A DNA stretch of 64,000 bases, taken from the NCBI GenBank assembly GCA_965198095.1, contig OZ240239.1:930001-994000 (forward strand), given 5' to 3'. The notes below the pieces were generated by a model. It saw only the letters and a list, made by a program, of their open reading frames with translations, did no database searches and was not told the DNA's origin. Below, one piece after another: positions 1 to 9,883 of the stretch. The translations under genes were made by a program, and so were the position numbers. Source of the DNA: CBDFJH01 sp965198095. Lineage in GTDB: Bacteria; Latescibacterota; UBA2968; GCA-2709665. Each line of letters starts with the position of its first letter. Within the stretch, counting starts at the first letter, position 1.

Positions 1-25
1 AGGGCAGGACCCGCCTGCGTGCAAC

Positions 26-48
26 GCCTGTCTGCCTGACAGGCAGGC
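26..48. repeat. CTGCCTG-type mini-palindrome
   Basis: Short self-complementary segment with GCCTG arms. It belongs to the same family as the copies at 27579-27613, 28663-28689, 29158-29176, 49714-49763 and 57095-57127. Here it lies just before the longer dispersed repeat at 51-154. Confidence 0.6.
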
Positions 49-50
49 GC

Positions 51-154
51 GGGCAGGTGCCCTCGGTCCCTGGCCGCCCATCTACGCACCACGGCGGTTG
101 GCGATCAGCGGACAGCGGCGATATCGATTGACCGATGGCGGTGGTCACGGTGTC
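51..154. repeat. Dispersed repeat R1, copy 1
   Basis: This stretch matches 7831-7938 over about 100 bp, and its right half matches 1321-1372. Shared blocks include GACAGCGGCGATATC and GTGGTCACGGTGT. All copies lie at the 3' side of minus-strand genes. The core contains the inverted repeat GTGAC/GTCAC. Nothing else is seen in bases 1-267. Confidence 0.7.
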
Positions 155-267
155 AGCCCGCCGACCTCATTCAGGTTGTCGTCTTCAGCTTTCACCGGAA
201 TCGCCGCCGCCGCCGCGAGGACGGCGACAATCCGCGGTCCGGTAATCGCAAATCACCCGGATGTCGC

Positions 268-1170
268 TCAGCCCCGGCGCCAGCCCGAGCCGAAGGTCAT
301 CCCGTCCTGGCCGAGGACCCAGACGCGCACGTCTTCCGCGGTCACCCAGTTGCCCTCCGCGGTGGCCTCGATCCCATCCGTGCCGAACAGGTCTTTGAGG
401 CTGCTCCCCACCAACGACTTGTCGTTGTGGTCTATGATCTTGCCGCTTTCGTCGGCTATGAACGCGAACCACTCCCCTTCAACGTTTTCGGCGCTGTTGT
501 AGTAGGCGATGACCGCAGCCAGTCCGCAAAAGCAATCTCGGGGCTGGCGAAGTAGGCGATGGTCCCCTCCAGCCCTACTTCACCGAACACGCGGGCGGCT
601 GTGGCCACCAGAGACTTGGTGAACTCGTCGGCGTCGATGTACCAGCCCGAGGCGAACAGCAGTCCGTCGCGCCGCGCCACCCATGCGTTCTTGAGTTCCA
701 GGTCGCTGAAATCTCCCGAGCCGATGCGCCCGTTCTCGGGGTTCTGGTAGACGTAGGAGACCCACTTGCCCTCCTCCGTGGCCGCCAGCATCTCCGGCCC
801 GAAGTGGTAGCCGTTGGCGTCGGTCCCGACCCAGCCCTTCAGGTCCAGCCCCCGGCGGCCGGGGTCCGGGTGGGCGATGACCAGGTCGTCCGCGCCGATG
901 ACGAACACGTACCACTGGCCCTCGACGCTCTCCTCCCGGTTGTAGTGCGCCAGGGTGGCTTCGAGTCCTTCCGTCCCGTAGCGGGCGATGGCGTTGTCGA
1001 CGAACGACCGGGTGTTCTCGGCCTCCGCCGAAATGGCCGGAGGGGACGCTGCGGCTTCGTCGCGCGACGGCCCGCTGGCGGGTGTCCCGGCCCTTGTCTC
1101 CGCAGGCGGCCAGCAGGACCAGGACGGCCAGCGCCGCCGATGCCGGTTTGATCGATTTCCGATGTGCCAT
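268..1170 (-). pseudogene. Cache-domain lipoprotein, two frameshifts
   Basis: The reading frame opens with a lipoprotein signal (MAHRKSIKPASAALAVL, lipobox LLAACGDK) preceded by the ribosome site GGAAAGGAG. After about 27 codons it must shift frame near 1085 to continue into a Cache-like module (FVDNAIARYGTEGL, FVIGADDLVIAHPDP, FASGWYIDADEF). It must shift again near 515 to finish with a second, shorter Cache-like module (VIAYYNSAENVEGEWFAFI, FGSGWRRG, stop at 268-270). The protein would be a periplasm-facing ligand-binding lipoprotein of about 300 residues. It is the last gene of the minus-strand secreted-protein set. The continuous similarity across three frames makes this one gene with two single-base indels, either genuine decay or sequence error. 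Confidence 0.7.
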
Positions 1171-1284
1171 GTGACCTTGCTCCTTTCCGGGGCAGGTTGA
1201 AGATCGTGATGAAGAAGCGATTCCTTACGGGGTGCCTCGCGGGCGCCCGGCTCAATCCCGGGCGGATGTTCTGTCGCTTACGAG

Positions 1285-1395
1285 CGCATGGAAATTCCTC
1301 CCTTCATGGATGGCGCTCGGCAGACAGCGGCGATATCGATTGACCGGTGACGGTGGTCACGGTGTTTTTGCAGGAGCGGTTCGCGAACCGCTCCT
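1285..1395. repeat. R1 copy 2 with 24-bp perfect palindrome
   Basis: Bases 1285-1320 resemble 7769-7801 (both hold CATGGAAA then CTCCCTTC then GGCGCTC), and 1321-1372 repeat the R1 core. At 1372-1395 lies a perfect 24-bp palindrome centred on TTCGCGAA. The palindrome falls inside the last codons of the gene at 1357-2148, so the repeat supplies that gene's C-terminus and stop codon. There is no T-run after it, so it is not a clear terminator. Confidence 0.65.
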
Positions 1396-2148
1396 GCCGT
1401 GCGCGGAAACAACCTGGATAATCGAGGCGAGGCTGGTCCCTGAGAAGGGATCGGCCGCCATTGCGGGATCCTCCCTGGCGAGCAGATAGGCGTCGTTCAC
1501 GCTCGTCACCTCCGCCACCAGGGACCCCATGCCGGGACTCCAGGTGAAGGTTGCGGGGACGATCTCCGCACCGGAGATCTCCACCCCGTACCGGGCAGCC
1601 TCCTCTCCCCTGGTATTCCCTCCACGGCCCGGCTGTCCCGCCGGGCCATCGACCAGCACCAGCCTCCGCGCCTCCTGCCACCGCCCGGCGCTGAGCCGGT
1701 AGATGTAGACCCCCGCTCCCACGCCCCGTCCGGCGGCGTCGGTGCCGTCCCACTGCGCCCTGTGAAGCCCTGCCGGCCGCACTTCGTCCACCAGCGTGAC
1801 CACGCGTTGACCCAGGATGTTGAATACGTCCAGGCGAACGTGTCCGCCCGCGGAGATCTCGAACGGGATCAGGGTGGAGGGATTGAACGGGTTGGGGAAG
1901 TTCTGCCCGAGCGCATTCGACCGCGGCGGCGCGAGGTCTCCAAGGGGCAGCGAGAAGGCGCCGTTTTCGTCCGTTATCGTCGTCACCCTCGAGCCCGGGT
2001 TGTCGAGAGGGTAAAGCACGACCTGCGCGCGATGGATCGGAGCGGACCTCAGATCCAGTACCTGCCCCTCAAAAGACTCCTGTTCCGCCGCAACGGTGGA
2101 TGTCAGACTCGTGAACGCAACCAATGAAAGAGACAGAATGCATTTCAT
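1357..2148 (-). CDS. Secreted protein with CarboxypepD_reg-like and FlgD-like modules
   Basis: The protein is 263 residues with a Sec signal peptide (MKCILSLSLVAFTSLTSTVAA). It then has a carboxypeptidase-regulatory-like segment (GQVLDLRSAPIHRAQVVLYP, residues about 28-72) and a FlgD/T9SS-like module (NFPNPFNPSTLIPFE, FNILGQRVVTLVDEV, GAGVYIYRLSAG, residues about 80-170). Unusually this module is internal and is followed by about 95 residues of unrecognised sequence. The last residues, SRTAPAKTP, are encoded by repeat R1, so the native end may have been replaced. The start is supported by AAGGAGAG upstream. It sits 52 bp behind the next FlgD-module gene, probably in one operon. Its function is unknown; surface or extracellular location is likely. 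Confidence 0.8.
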   Translation of the reverse strand: MKCILSLSLVAFTSLTSTVAAEQESFEGQVLDLRSAPIHRAQVVLYPLDNPGSRVTTITDENGAFSLPLGDLAPPRSNALGQNFPNPFNPSTLIPFEISAGGHVRLDVFNILGQRVVTLVDEVRPAGLHRAQWDGTDAAGRGVGAGVYIYRLSAGRWQEARRLVLVDGPAGQPGRGGNTRGEEAARYGVEISGAEIVPATFTWSPGMGSLVAEVTSVNDAYLLAREDPAMAADPFSGTSLASIIQVVSAHGRSGSRTAPAKTP

Positions 2149-2200
2149 CGGGACTCTCCTTTTCGTGGGTCGGGTGATGCAATTCCCGGCTTCATGAGAG

Positions 2201-3451
2201 CTACTCGATATAGAGCATGCGCCGGGTGTGCACGCCGTCCGGATGGTGCAGGCGGATGAAATACACGCCCGTGGCCACGGCCGCGCCGCGTCCGTCGCGG
2301 GCGTCCCAGGACACCCGGTAGGCGCCCGCGGCCTGCACCTCGTCCACCAGGGTGCGTATGTGCTGCCCGAGGAGGTTGTAGATCTCCAGGCGCACGGGTC
2401 CGCCCGTGTCCAGGCGATAGGGGATGACGGTGCTCGGGTTGAAGGGGTTGGGCACGTTGGGCGCCAGGCCCGGCGGCTCCCGCCCGGACGCGGTCGCCGG
2501 CCCGGACGTGTCCAGCCGTTCGCTGGACACCACCCGCGCCCTGCCGCCCAGGGTCAGCTCCAGGACCTGGCGCCGGTCGCGGTTGAGGGGAAGGCTGTTC
2601 CACCGGCCCACCACCTCGCCCGACGGGTTGCGTGCGCGGGCCTTGTAATAGCCGCCGGCTCCGCGCGGCTCCAGGCTGGAGAGGGTCAGCGCCAGGCGGC
2701 CTTCGCCGTCGGCGACCTCGCTCCAGGCGTAGTGGGTCCGGCGCCCGGCGATGGCGCGCGCGAACTCGACGGTCAGGCCTTCGACCGTGTCGCCCAGCAC
2801 CGTGGCCTCCACCACGGTCGACGACGACGCCGGTGCGGCTCCGGCTCTTCGCAGCTCCCACGCGACTCGATCGGCCGGGTCCCCTGCTCCGGCGGCGAAT
2901 TCGCTCCGCCCGGGCAGCAGGAAGACCAGCCTGTCGCCCGACTCGTAAGCGTACAGGTCGTTGAACAGTTCCAGGAAGAGACCGTTCACGAGGGAAAGGA
3001 CGAGCTTGTATTCCTCCAGCGCCCCGGCGTCACCGGAGCGCCGGAGGATCTCTTCCAGATCCTCGCCGTCTGCGAACAGCCTCAGGAAATGGGCGTCGAA
3101 CCGCAGGGTATCGGATTGGATGCTGTAAAATCCGAACCCCGCGGCAGCCTTCGATGAAGGGAGAGGGCTGTGAACGGGCGCGCCGGGCAGGAAATGAGGA
3201 AAGGAATACCCCGCTGCCGCCTCGGTGACGATGGACAGCTTGTAGAGGTTGCCTGCGTACAGCTCCAGGGTGACGGCGGGCTCCGTGGGTATGGGTTCCT
3301 CCCCTTCTCCCGCCAGGGACAGGATGGTTCCGACGTCGAACTTCAAACTGTTCCGCACCAGCTCCCAGGTATCGAGAGGCCGGGGGTCGCCGGAGCCGGC
3401 CCACAGCGAAAGGGGATTCATCACGGCAAGAGCGAGTATCAATGGTTTCAT
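2201..3451 (-). CDS. Secreted protein with novel repeat-like domain and C-terminal FlgD-like module
   Basis: This 416-residue protein has a signal peptide (MKPLILALAVMNPLSLWAG). It has an unassigned N-terminal region and a domain of about 95 residues at roughly 213-308, carrying GYYKARARN and EVVGRWNSLPLN. The C-terminal FlgD/T9SS-like module is at about 330-416 (NVPNPFNPSTVIPYR, YNLLGQHIRTLVDE, GVYFIRLHH). The 213-308 domain is clearly related to residues 48-150 of the MauG-type lipoprotein at 52518-54167, which share SGRxxxYAW, GYYRA and EVVGEWGSIPIN in the same order. It follows the leucine-rich-repeat gene by 11 bp with GGAAG before the ATG, so the two are probably co-transcribed. C-terminal modules of this kind serve secretion or surface attachment in FCB bacteria; that role is inferred. 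Confidence 0.85.
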   Translation of the reverse strand: MKPLILALAVMNPLSLWAGSGDPRPLDTWELVRNSLKFDVGTILSLAGEGEEPIPTEPAVTLELYAGNLYKLSIVTEAAAGYSFPHFLPGAPVHSPLPSSKAAAGFGFYSIQSDTLRFDAHFLRLFADGEDLEEILRRSGDAGALEEYKLVLSLVNGLFLELFNDLYAYESGDRLVFLLPGRSEFAAGAGDPADRVAWELRRAGAAPASSSTVVEATVLGDTVEGLTVEFARAIAGRRTHYAWSEVADGEGRLALTLSSLEPRGAGGYYKARARNPSGEVVGRWNSLPLNRDRRQVLELTLGGRARVVSSERLDTSGPATASGREPPGLAPNVPNPFNPSTVIPYRLDTGGPVRLEIYNLLGQHIRTLVDEVQAAGAYRVSWDARDGRGAAVATGVYFIRLHHPDGVHTRRMLYIE

Positions 3452-3462
3452 TTCAACTTCCG

Positions 3463-6400
3463 CTATTCGTCGTCGTCGATGACCACGTCCACATTCGCCG
3501 CGGCCGAGTCGTAGCCCCCTCCGCCGCCCGTGTGGGTCACCCTCACCCAGTAGTTCAGGTCGTCGTCGTCGTGGTCGGCCGCGAGGGTCACGGTCTGCGC
3601 CGTGGACCAGTTGTCGGCGGTGAACGCGAGACTTCCGGGACTGACCGACAGCTTGCTCGAAGAGCTCGTGAGGGTCACGGTCACCGCGGCCGAGGGCTGG
3701 CTTCCCAGGGCCACGGTGTAGGTTGCGTTCTCTCCCTCGGTGACATTGAACTCCGTCGCACTCAGCTTCAGATCCGGCGGTGCTTCCCCCGCATCGGAGT
3801 CGGCCACCGTGGACCGGTTGGTGACCGCCTGAGAGGAGAAGTTCCGCAGGGCGTTTCCGGCTGCGTCGATGAAGATGCCGACGGCGTCGCGGGCGAAGAC
3901 GTTGTCGTAGGCCACCGCGACCTCCTGCCCCATGGTCACCGCCGCACCCAGGGTCATGGCGAGGTTGGTTCCCGAAAGGCCGGCGTCAGTGGGGATCACC
4001 TCATCGCCGTCCACAGTCACGCCGACCACCGCGATGAAGAACCGGGACAGGCCGACTCTGACGTTTCTGCTGATCGAGCGCAGCAGCGCCGGCACGGTGA
4101 TATTCTCGCTGAAGGTCAGGACGACCTGCCCGCCGTCCGTGGAGGTCGCGGCGCTGACGAAGACCGGCGCCGTCACGTCCGGAGGGTTCACCTTGTGGCC
4201 GGGGTCGGCGGGCACCGCGTCGTGAGTCACGTCGGCCCTGCTCCCGGGCACGCCCGTGTCCCAGATGGACGCGCGGTCCAGGCTCAGCTTGTTCGCGCCG
4301 ATGGCGATGCCGTCGGCGTCCACGTCGGCCGATCTCACCCGGTAGCTGAAGACCGCCGTTGTGGCCGTTCCACCGCGGTACGTCGCCACTTTGGCCACGC
4401 CGTCGAAATCCATCTCCAGCTGCGGCCTTCCGGTCACCTGCACCTCCTCGCTGAAGGTCACCGTCACCTCGATCAGGTTGCCGGAGGCGTAGGCGTTGTC
4501 CCTCCCCGGGTCGCTGGTGAAGGCGATCGACCGGATGGTCGGCGCAGTCCCATCCTCGTCGGGGTCCGGCGGGGGTTCCGGCGCCGGAACCGCCTCCCCC
4601 TGCAGTCCCCCCGATCCCCGTGTGAGGATCAGGCCGGCGCCGGTGCGGATGTCGAGGCCCTCGTAGTGGTCCGGGTCCAGGTCGCTTGGGAACGCGGCTG
4701 ACTTCACCGTGATCGTGCCCCGCGCCGCCCCCCCGCCGCTCAGCGTGACGGCAATCGTCTCGCTGGTCGTGGCGCCGGCCGGGATGGTTGCCGCCGTGCT
4801 TGCCAGATTGGCGCCCTCCGCCGACAGGGTCACGTCCATCGCAAAGGGCGCGCCCTCCACGACCCTCACCGCGACGCCCGCGCCCTCCAGCAGCAGCCCG
4901 GGGATCAAGGTGAATCCATCCAGCGACAGCCGGGTCAGCTTCGAGAGGCCCTCGAACACACCGCCGGGCAGGGCGGTCAGCTCGTTGCCTTTCAGGTACA
5001 ACCTCTTCAGGTCTTCCAGGTCGTCGAAGACGCCGTCCGGCAGGGCGGTCAGGTCGTTGTCGGCCAGGTCCAGGTCTTCCAGATCGTCGAGATGGTCGAA
5101 GACGCCACCGGGCAGCGAGGTCAGGTCGTTGTTGGTGAGATACAGCTTCAGGAGACCGCCGAGGTCGTCGAAGACGCCGGCGGACAGCGAGGCGATGTCG
5201 TTGCTGCCGAGATACAGGTATTTCAGGGTGCCGAGGTCGTCGAAGATGCCGCCGGGCAGCGAGGTCAGGTCGTTGTTCTCCAAGCTGATGATCCTGAGCT
5301 TCGCGTACCCTTCGAAGGCGTCGTCCGGCAGTGAGCCGAGGTCGCTGTACCCCAGGTACAGGCCCGTGAGGTTGGGGCCGAGGTCGTCCAGCGCTTCCGC
5401 TGGAAACGCGCTGAATTCGTTATTGTCCAGCTTGATCCACAGCGGCCCGGTGAGGCCCCGGAAGGCGCCGTCGGGCAGCGAGACCAGGTCGTTGCTCTGC
5501 AGGGACAGCTCGCGCACCGCGGAAAGGCCGTCGAACACGCCGGCCGGGAGGGTGCTCAGCCCATTGTTGGACAGCTTCAGGAACTCCAGCCGGTTCATTC
5601 CGGAGAAGTCCCCGGACCTGAGGGAGGCGATGCCCCTGTCGTGGAGATCCATCTCGCCATCGATCCTGCGGAGGTTCGCGGCGGTGACCTCGGCGCAGTT
5701 ATTGGTCCCGGGCAGCCTGGCGAGAATCGCGTTGCGCACCCGGGAGGTGCGGCTGCAGACGGGCAGGGTTGCCGCCGTCGCCGCGTCGCTCGCTTCCCCC
5801 CCCGTGTTCACCGCCCTCACCTGGAAGGTATACGCCACGCCTGCGCGCAGCCCCGTCACCGTGACGCCCGCCTGATTGGCGCCACCCGGCGCACTGTCGT
5901 CGATCCGCGTCCACGTCGAGGGATAGCTCCCGCCCGTCCTGTAGCGGTACTCGTGGCGCCGGACGTCGGCCGTCGCCGCCGGCGCGCGCCAGCTCAGCGT
6001 TGCCGCCGCGTCGCCCAACGTCGCCGTCAGATTCGACGGCGTCCCGAACGGGGAGCCGGCGTCGTCCGCCGGCGCGTTGTCCGGCGGTTCGTCGTTCGCC
6101 GGTATGGTGATCCGCGCCCGGGCGCGCCCGATGACCGCATGGGTCGGGCCGTGGAGCTCCAGGAAGAAGTGCTCCTCGCCCTCGGGCGCATCGTCGTTGG
6201 TGACGTCGAAGTTGATCCATGCCGTCGTCTGTCCGGCCTCGATCGTGACCATCGGCTGTCCATCATGACCGTAGTCGCTCCCCGCGGCGGTTCCTCCCGT
6301 GCCCCGGAAAGAGACGGACACCGCCCGCGCGCTCGTTTCCGACAGCGTCACCGGGACGTCGAAGTTGCTCCCCTCGCGCTCCGTGCGGTCGGCGCCGATA

Positions 6401-7602
6401 TCGAGCTCGACAACCCGCTCGGATTCCGGTTCCGGTCCCGTTGTCGCTTCCGTTATCGCTTCAGTGCGCCTCTTGCCGTAGAACCGCATCTTCGCGGCCC
6501 GGGTATCCGAGTTCCACGCCGCGCCGTCCGTCGACTTGTAGACCTCGTTTCTGATCCACCATTCGTCCTGGCCGTCCTGGCCGTCGCCGCGGGTTCGCCG
6601 GACGTAGACCCAGGCGCCGGTCCTCCGGCGCAGGACGAAGGCGTATTGCGTGTCCCGCTCGAGCGTCGATCCTTGCGGCGCCACGAACTCGTTGAGGTCT
6701 ATGCCTTCCCTGAACACGGGGGGACTGGCGAAGTCGAACAGCTTGCGGTCCGGATGGCGTTCGGAGCCGGCCCTCCTGGTCGTGTACAGAGACGCGGTCA
6801 GGTGATCGCCGTCGGTGGGAAGACCGCCTCCCGAAGACTCTTCCAACGCCAAGGCGACGCTGTGCAGGTCGTAGCCTTCGTTGTCGTGTCCCGTGGTGAA
6901 GACCTGCGCCAACCAGTTGCCGCCGGAGTTGTCTCCCACCACGTGGTATCCAGCCGTGCTCTCGCCGGTGTTGTAGACCAGACGGTCGAGCTCGTAGCCC
7001 TTGATCGCGATCATCGGGACTCTGTCGAGCGTGGTGACGTCGTCCGGCCAGGCCCCTGAACCGGCGTATCGCAACGTGTTGTCCGCGATCCACCAGTCGT
7101 TGTCGATGCGGTCGCTCTGTCCGTCCGAGTCCGTCGTGGCGAACCACCACTGCGTGCTCTCGTTGCCGGGTCTGTATCCGGGCGCCCTGCCGACGATGAA
7201 ATAGGTCCAGCCGTCGTTCAGATAAAAAGGCCGCGGCAGGGTAAACGTGCTGTTGCCTTCGGGGATGCGGTCCGGATTGTCGAAGACCAGCAGCCTGGCG
7301 TAGGGCCGATTCCCGTTGCTCTCCGGATAACCGGAGGACCACAGCTCGAGCTGCACTTCGTCCCCGGTCCCCTGGTCCTGATGGAACTTGACGTCGATCC
7401 CGGTCAGCGCGTAGCCGCCATTGTCGTCGCCGGTGCCGAAACGGATTGCGGCCATCGATTCGCCGGCGACAAGGCGGGAGCCGGGCCCGGTCTTCCGGGT
7501 TTCATCGATGTTGGACACCAGAAGGACGGGCGTCCGCTGCGCTTCCGCGTTCGTCAAAACGACAAACGTGAGCAGGATCGGTACCACGAAAAATCTGGAC
7601 AT
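3463..7602 (-). CDS. Large secreted leucine-rich-repeat multidomain protein
   Basis: The protein is 1379 residues. The start chosen is the ATG ending at 7602, because it is followed by a clean signal peptide (MSRFFVVPILLTFVVLTNAEAQ) and preceded by AAGGAC; an in-frame upstream start would add 41 basic residues. Domains in order are two choice-of-anchor-like beta modules (about 25-205 and 206-378), Calx-beta (about 398-503), fibronectin III (about 520-613), about nine leucine-rich repeats of the LxxLPxGVFDxL type (650-895), an Ig-like module, a SwmB-like Ca-binding module (about 1140-1265) and a final Calx-beta-like domain (about 1275-1379). There is no FlgD-type C-terminal module, unlike the two genes behind it. 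It is probably an extracellular adhesion or binding protein and heads the three-gene operon. The regulator gene ends 319 bp upstream. Confidence 0.85.
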   Translation of the reverse strand: MSRFFVVPILLTFVVLTNAEAQRTPVLLVSNIDETRKTGPGSRLVAGESMAAIRFGTGDDNGGYALTGIDVKFHQDQGTGDEVQLELWSSGYPESNGNRPYARLLVFDNPDRIPEGNSTFTLPRPFYLNDGWTYFIVGRAPGYRPGNESTQWWFATTDSDGQSDRIDNDWWIADNTLRYAGSGAWPDDVTTLDRVPMIAIKGYELDRLVYNTGESTAGYHVVGDNSGGNWLAQVFTTGHDNEGYDLHSVALALEESSGGGLPTDGDHLTASLYTTRRAGSERHPDRKLFDFASPPVFREGIDLNEFVAPQGSTLERDTQYAFVLRRRTGAWVYVRRTRGDGQDGQDEWWIRNEVYKSTDGAAWNSDTRAAKMRFYGKRRTEAITEATTGPEPESERVVELDIGADRTEREGSNFDVPVTLSETSARAVSVSFRGTGGTAAGSDYGHDGQPMVTIEAGQTTAWINFDVTNDDAPEGEEHFFLELHGPTHAVIGRARARITIPANDEPPDNAPADDAGSPFGTPSNLTATLGDAAATLSWRAPAATADVRRHEYRYRTGGSYPSTWTRIDDSAPGGANQAGVTVTGLRAGVAYTFQVRAVNTGGEASDAATAATLPVCSRTSRVRNAILARLPGTNNCAEVTAANLRRIDGEMDLHDRGIASLRSGDFSGMNRLEFLKLSNNGLSTLPAGVFDGLSAVRELSLQSNDLVSLPDGAFRGLTGPLWIKLDNNEFSAFPAEALDDLGPNLTGLYLGYSDLGSLPDDAFEGYAKLRIISLENNDLTSLPGGIFDDLGTLKYLYLGSNDIASLSAGVFDDLGGLLKLYLTNNDLTSLPGGVFDHLDDLEDLDLADNDLTALPDGVFDDLEDLKRLYLKGNELTALPGGVFEGLSKLTRLSLDGFTLIPGLLLEGAGVAVRVVEGAPFAMDVTLSAEGANLASTAATIPAGATTSETIAVTLSGGGAARGTITVKSAAFPSDLDPDHYEGLDIRTGAGLILTRGSGGLQGEAVPAPEPPPDPDEDGTAPTIRSIAFTSDPGRDNAYASGNLIEVTVTFSEEVQVTGRPQLEMDFDGVAKVATYRGGTATTAVFSYRVRSADVDADGIAIGANKLSLDRASIWDTGVPGSRADVTHDAVPADPGHKVNPPDVTAPVFVSAATSTDGGQVVLTFSENITVPALLRSISRNVRVGLSRFFIAVVGVTVDGDEVIPTDAGLSGTNLAMTLGAAVTMGQEVAVAYDNVFARDAVGIFIDAAGNALRNFSSQAVTNRSTVADSDAGEAPPDLKLSATEFNVTEGENATYTVALGSQPSAAVTVTLTSSSSKLSVSPGSLAFTADNWSTAQTVTLAADHDDDDLNYWVRVTHTGGGGGYDSAAANVDVVIDDDE

Positions 7603-7717
7603 GAGGTCCTTCTTCCTTTCCGATTGGCGGTTTCGACCAATTCGCAAACGGGAACGGAGAGGCTGCCGCCGCAGCCTGCCGCGGCTCCGGCGCGGGCCCC
7701 GAAAAAAATCGGGGGGG

Positions 7718-7732
7718 GTCAACATCCGTGCC
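7718..7732 (-). promoter_or_regulatory. Weak sigma-54-like promoter candidate for the LRR operon
   Basis: On the minus strand GGCACGGATGTTGAC has the exact GG-N10-G spacing of a -24/-12 promoter. It matches GGCACGGATTTTGCA before the kinase gene at all but three positions. The -12 base, however, is A instead of the nearly invariant C. It lies about 116 bp before the ATG of the leucine-rich-repeat gene. It could be a target of the neighbouring sigma-54 activator or a chance match. Confidence 0.3.
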
Positions 7733-7768
7733 GTCCGGTCGCCGGCCGCATGGTTGTCGATTTCAAGC

Positions 7769-7921
7769 TCATGGAAACGACTCCCTTCGTAAGTGGCGCT
7801 CCCAAGACGCCAACGTCGAGGGCAGGCGGGCAGGTGCCCTCAGTCCCGGACCGCCCATCTACGCACCACGGCGGTTTGCGATCGGCAGACAGCGGCGATA
7901 TCCATCGACCGGTGACGGTGG

Positions 7922-7938
<17 letters not shown>
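7769..7938. repeat. R1 copy 3
   Basis: Together with 7603-7768 this makes up the space between the regulator and leucine-rich-repeat genes. Bases 7831-7938 match 51-154, and 7769-7801 match 1285-1320. The right end runs into the regulator gene, supplying its last codons (SRTAAKTP) and TGA stop. Confidence 0.7.

Positions 7939-9879
<1,941 letters not shown>

Positions 9880-9883
<4 letters not shown>

Noticed and set aside
1372..1395. Rho-independent terminator
   Set aside because: The palindrome is perfect but is not followed by a T-run on either strand and lies inside coding sequence.
3442..7059. Plus-strand open frames opposite the LRR gene
   Set aside because: Their composition is that of a reverse-strand shadow, and the minus-strand frame has a signal peptide and recognisable domains.
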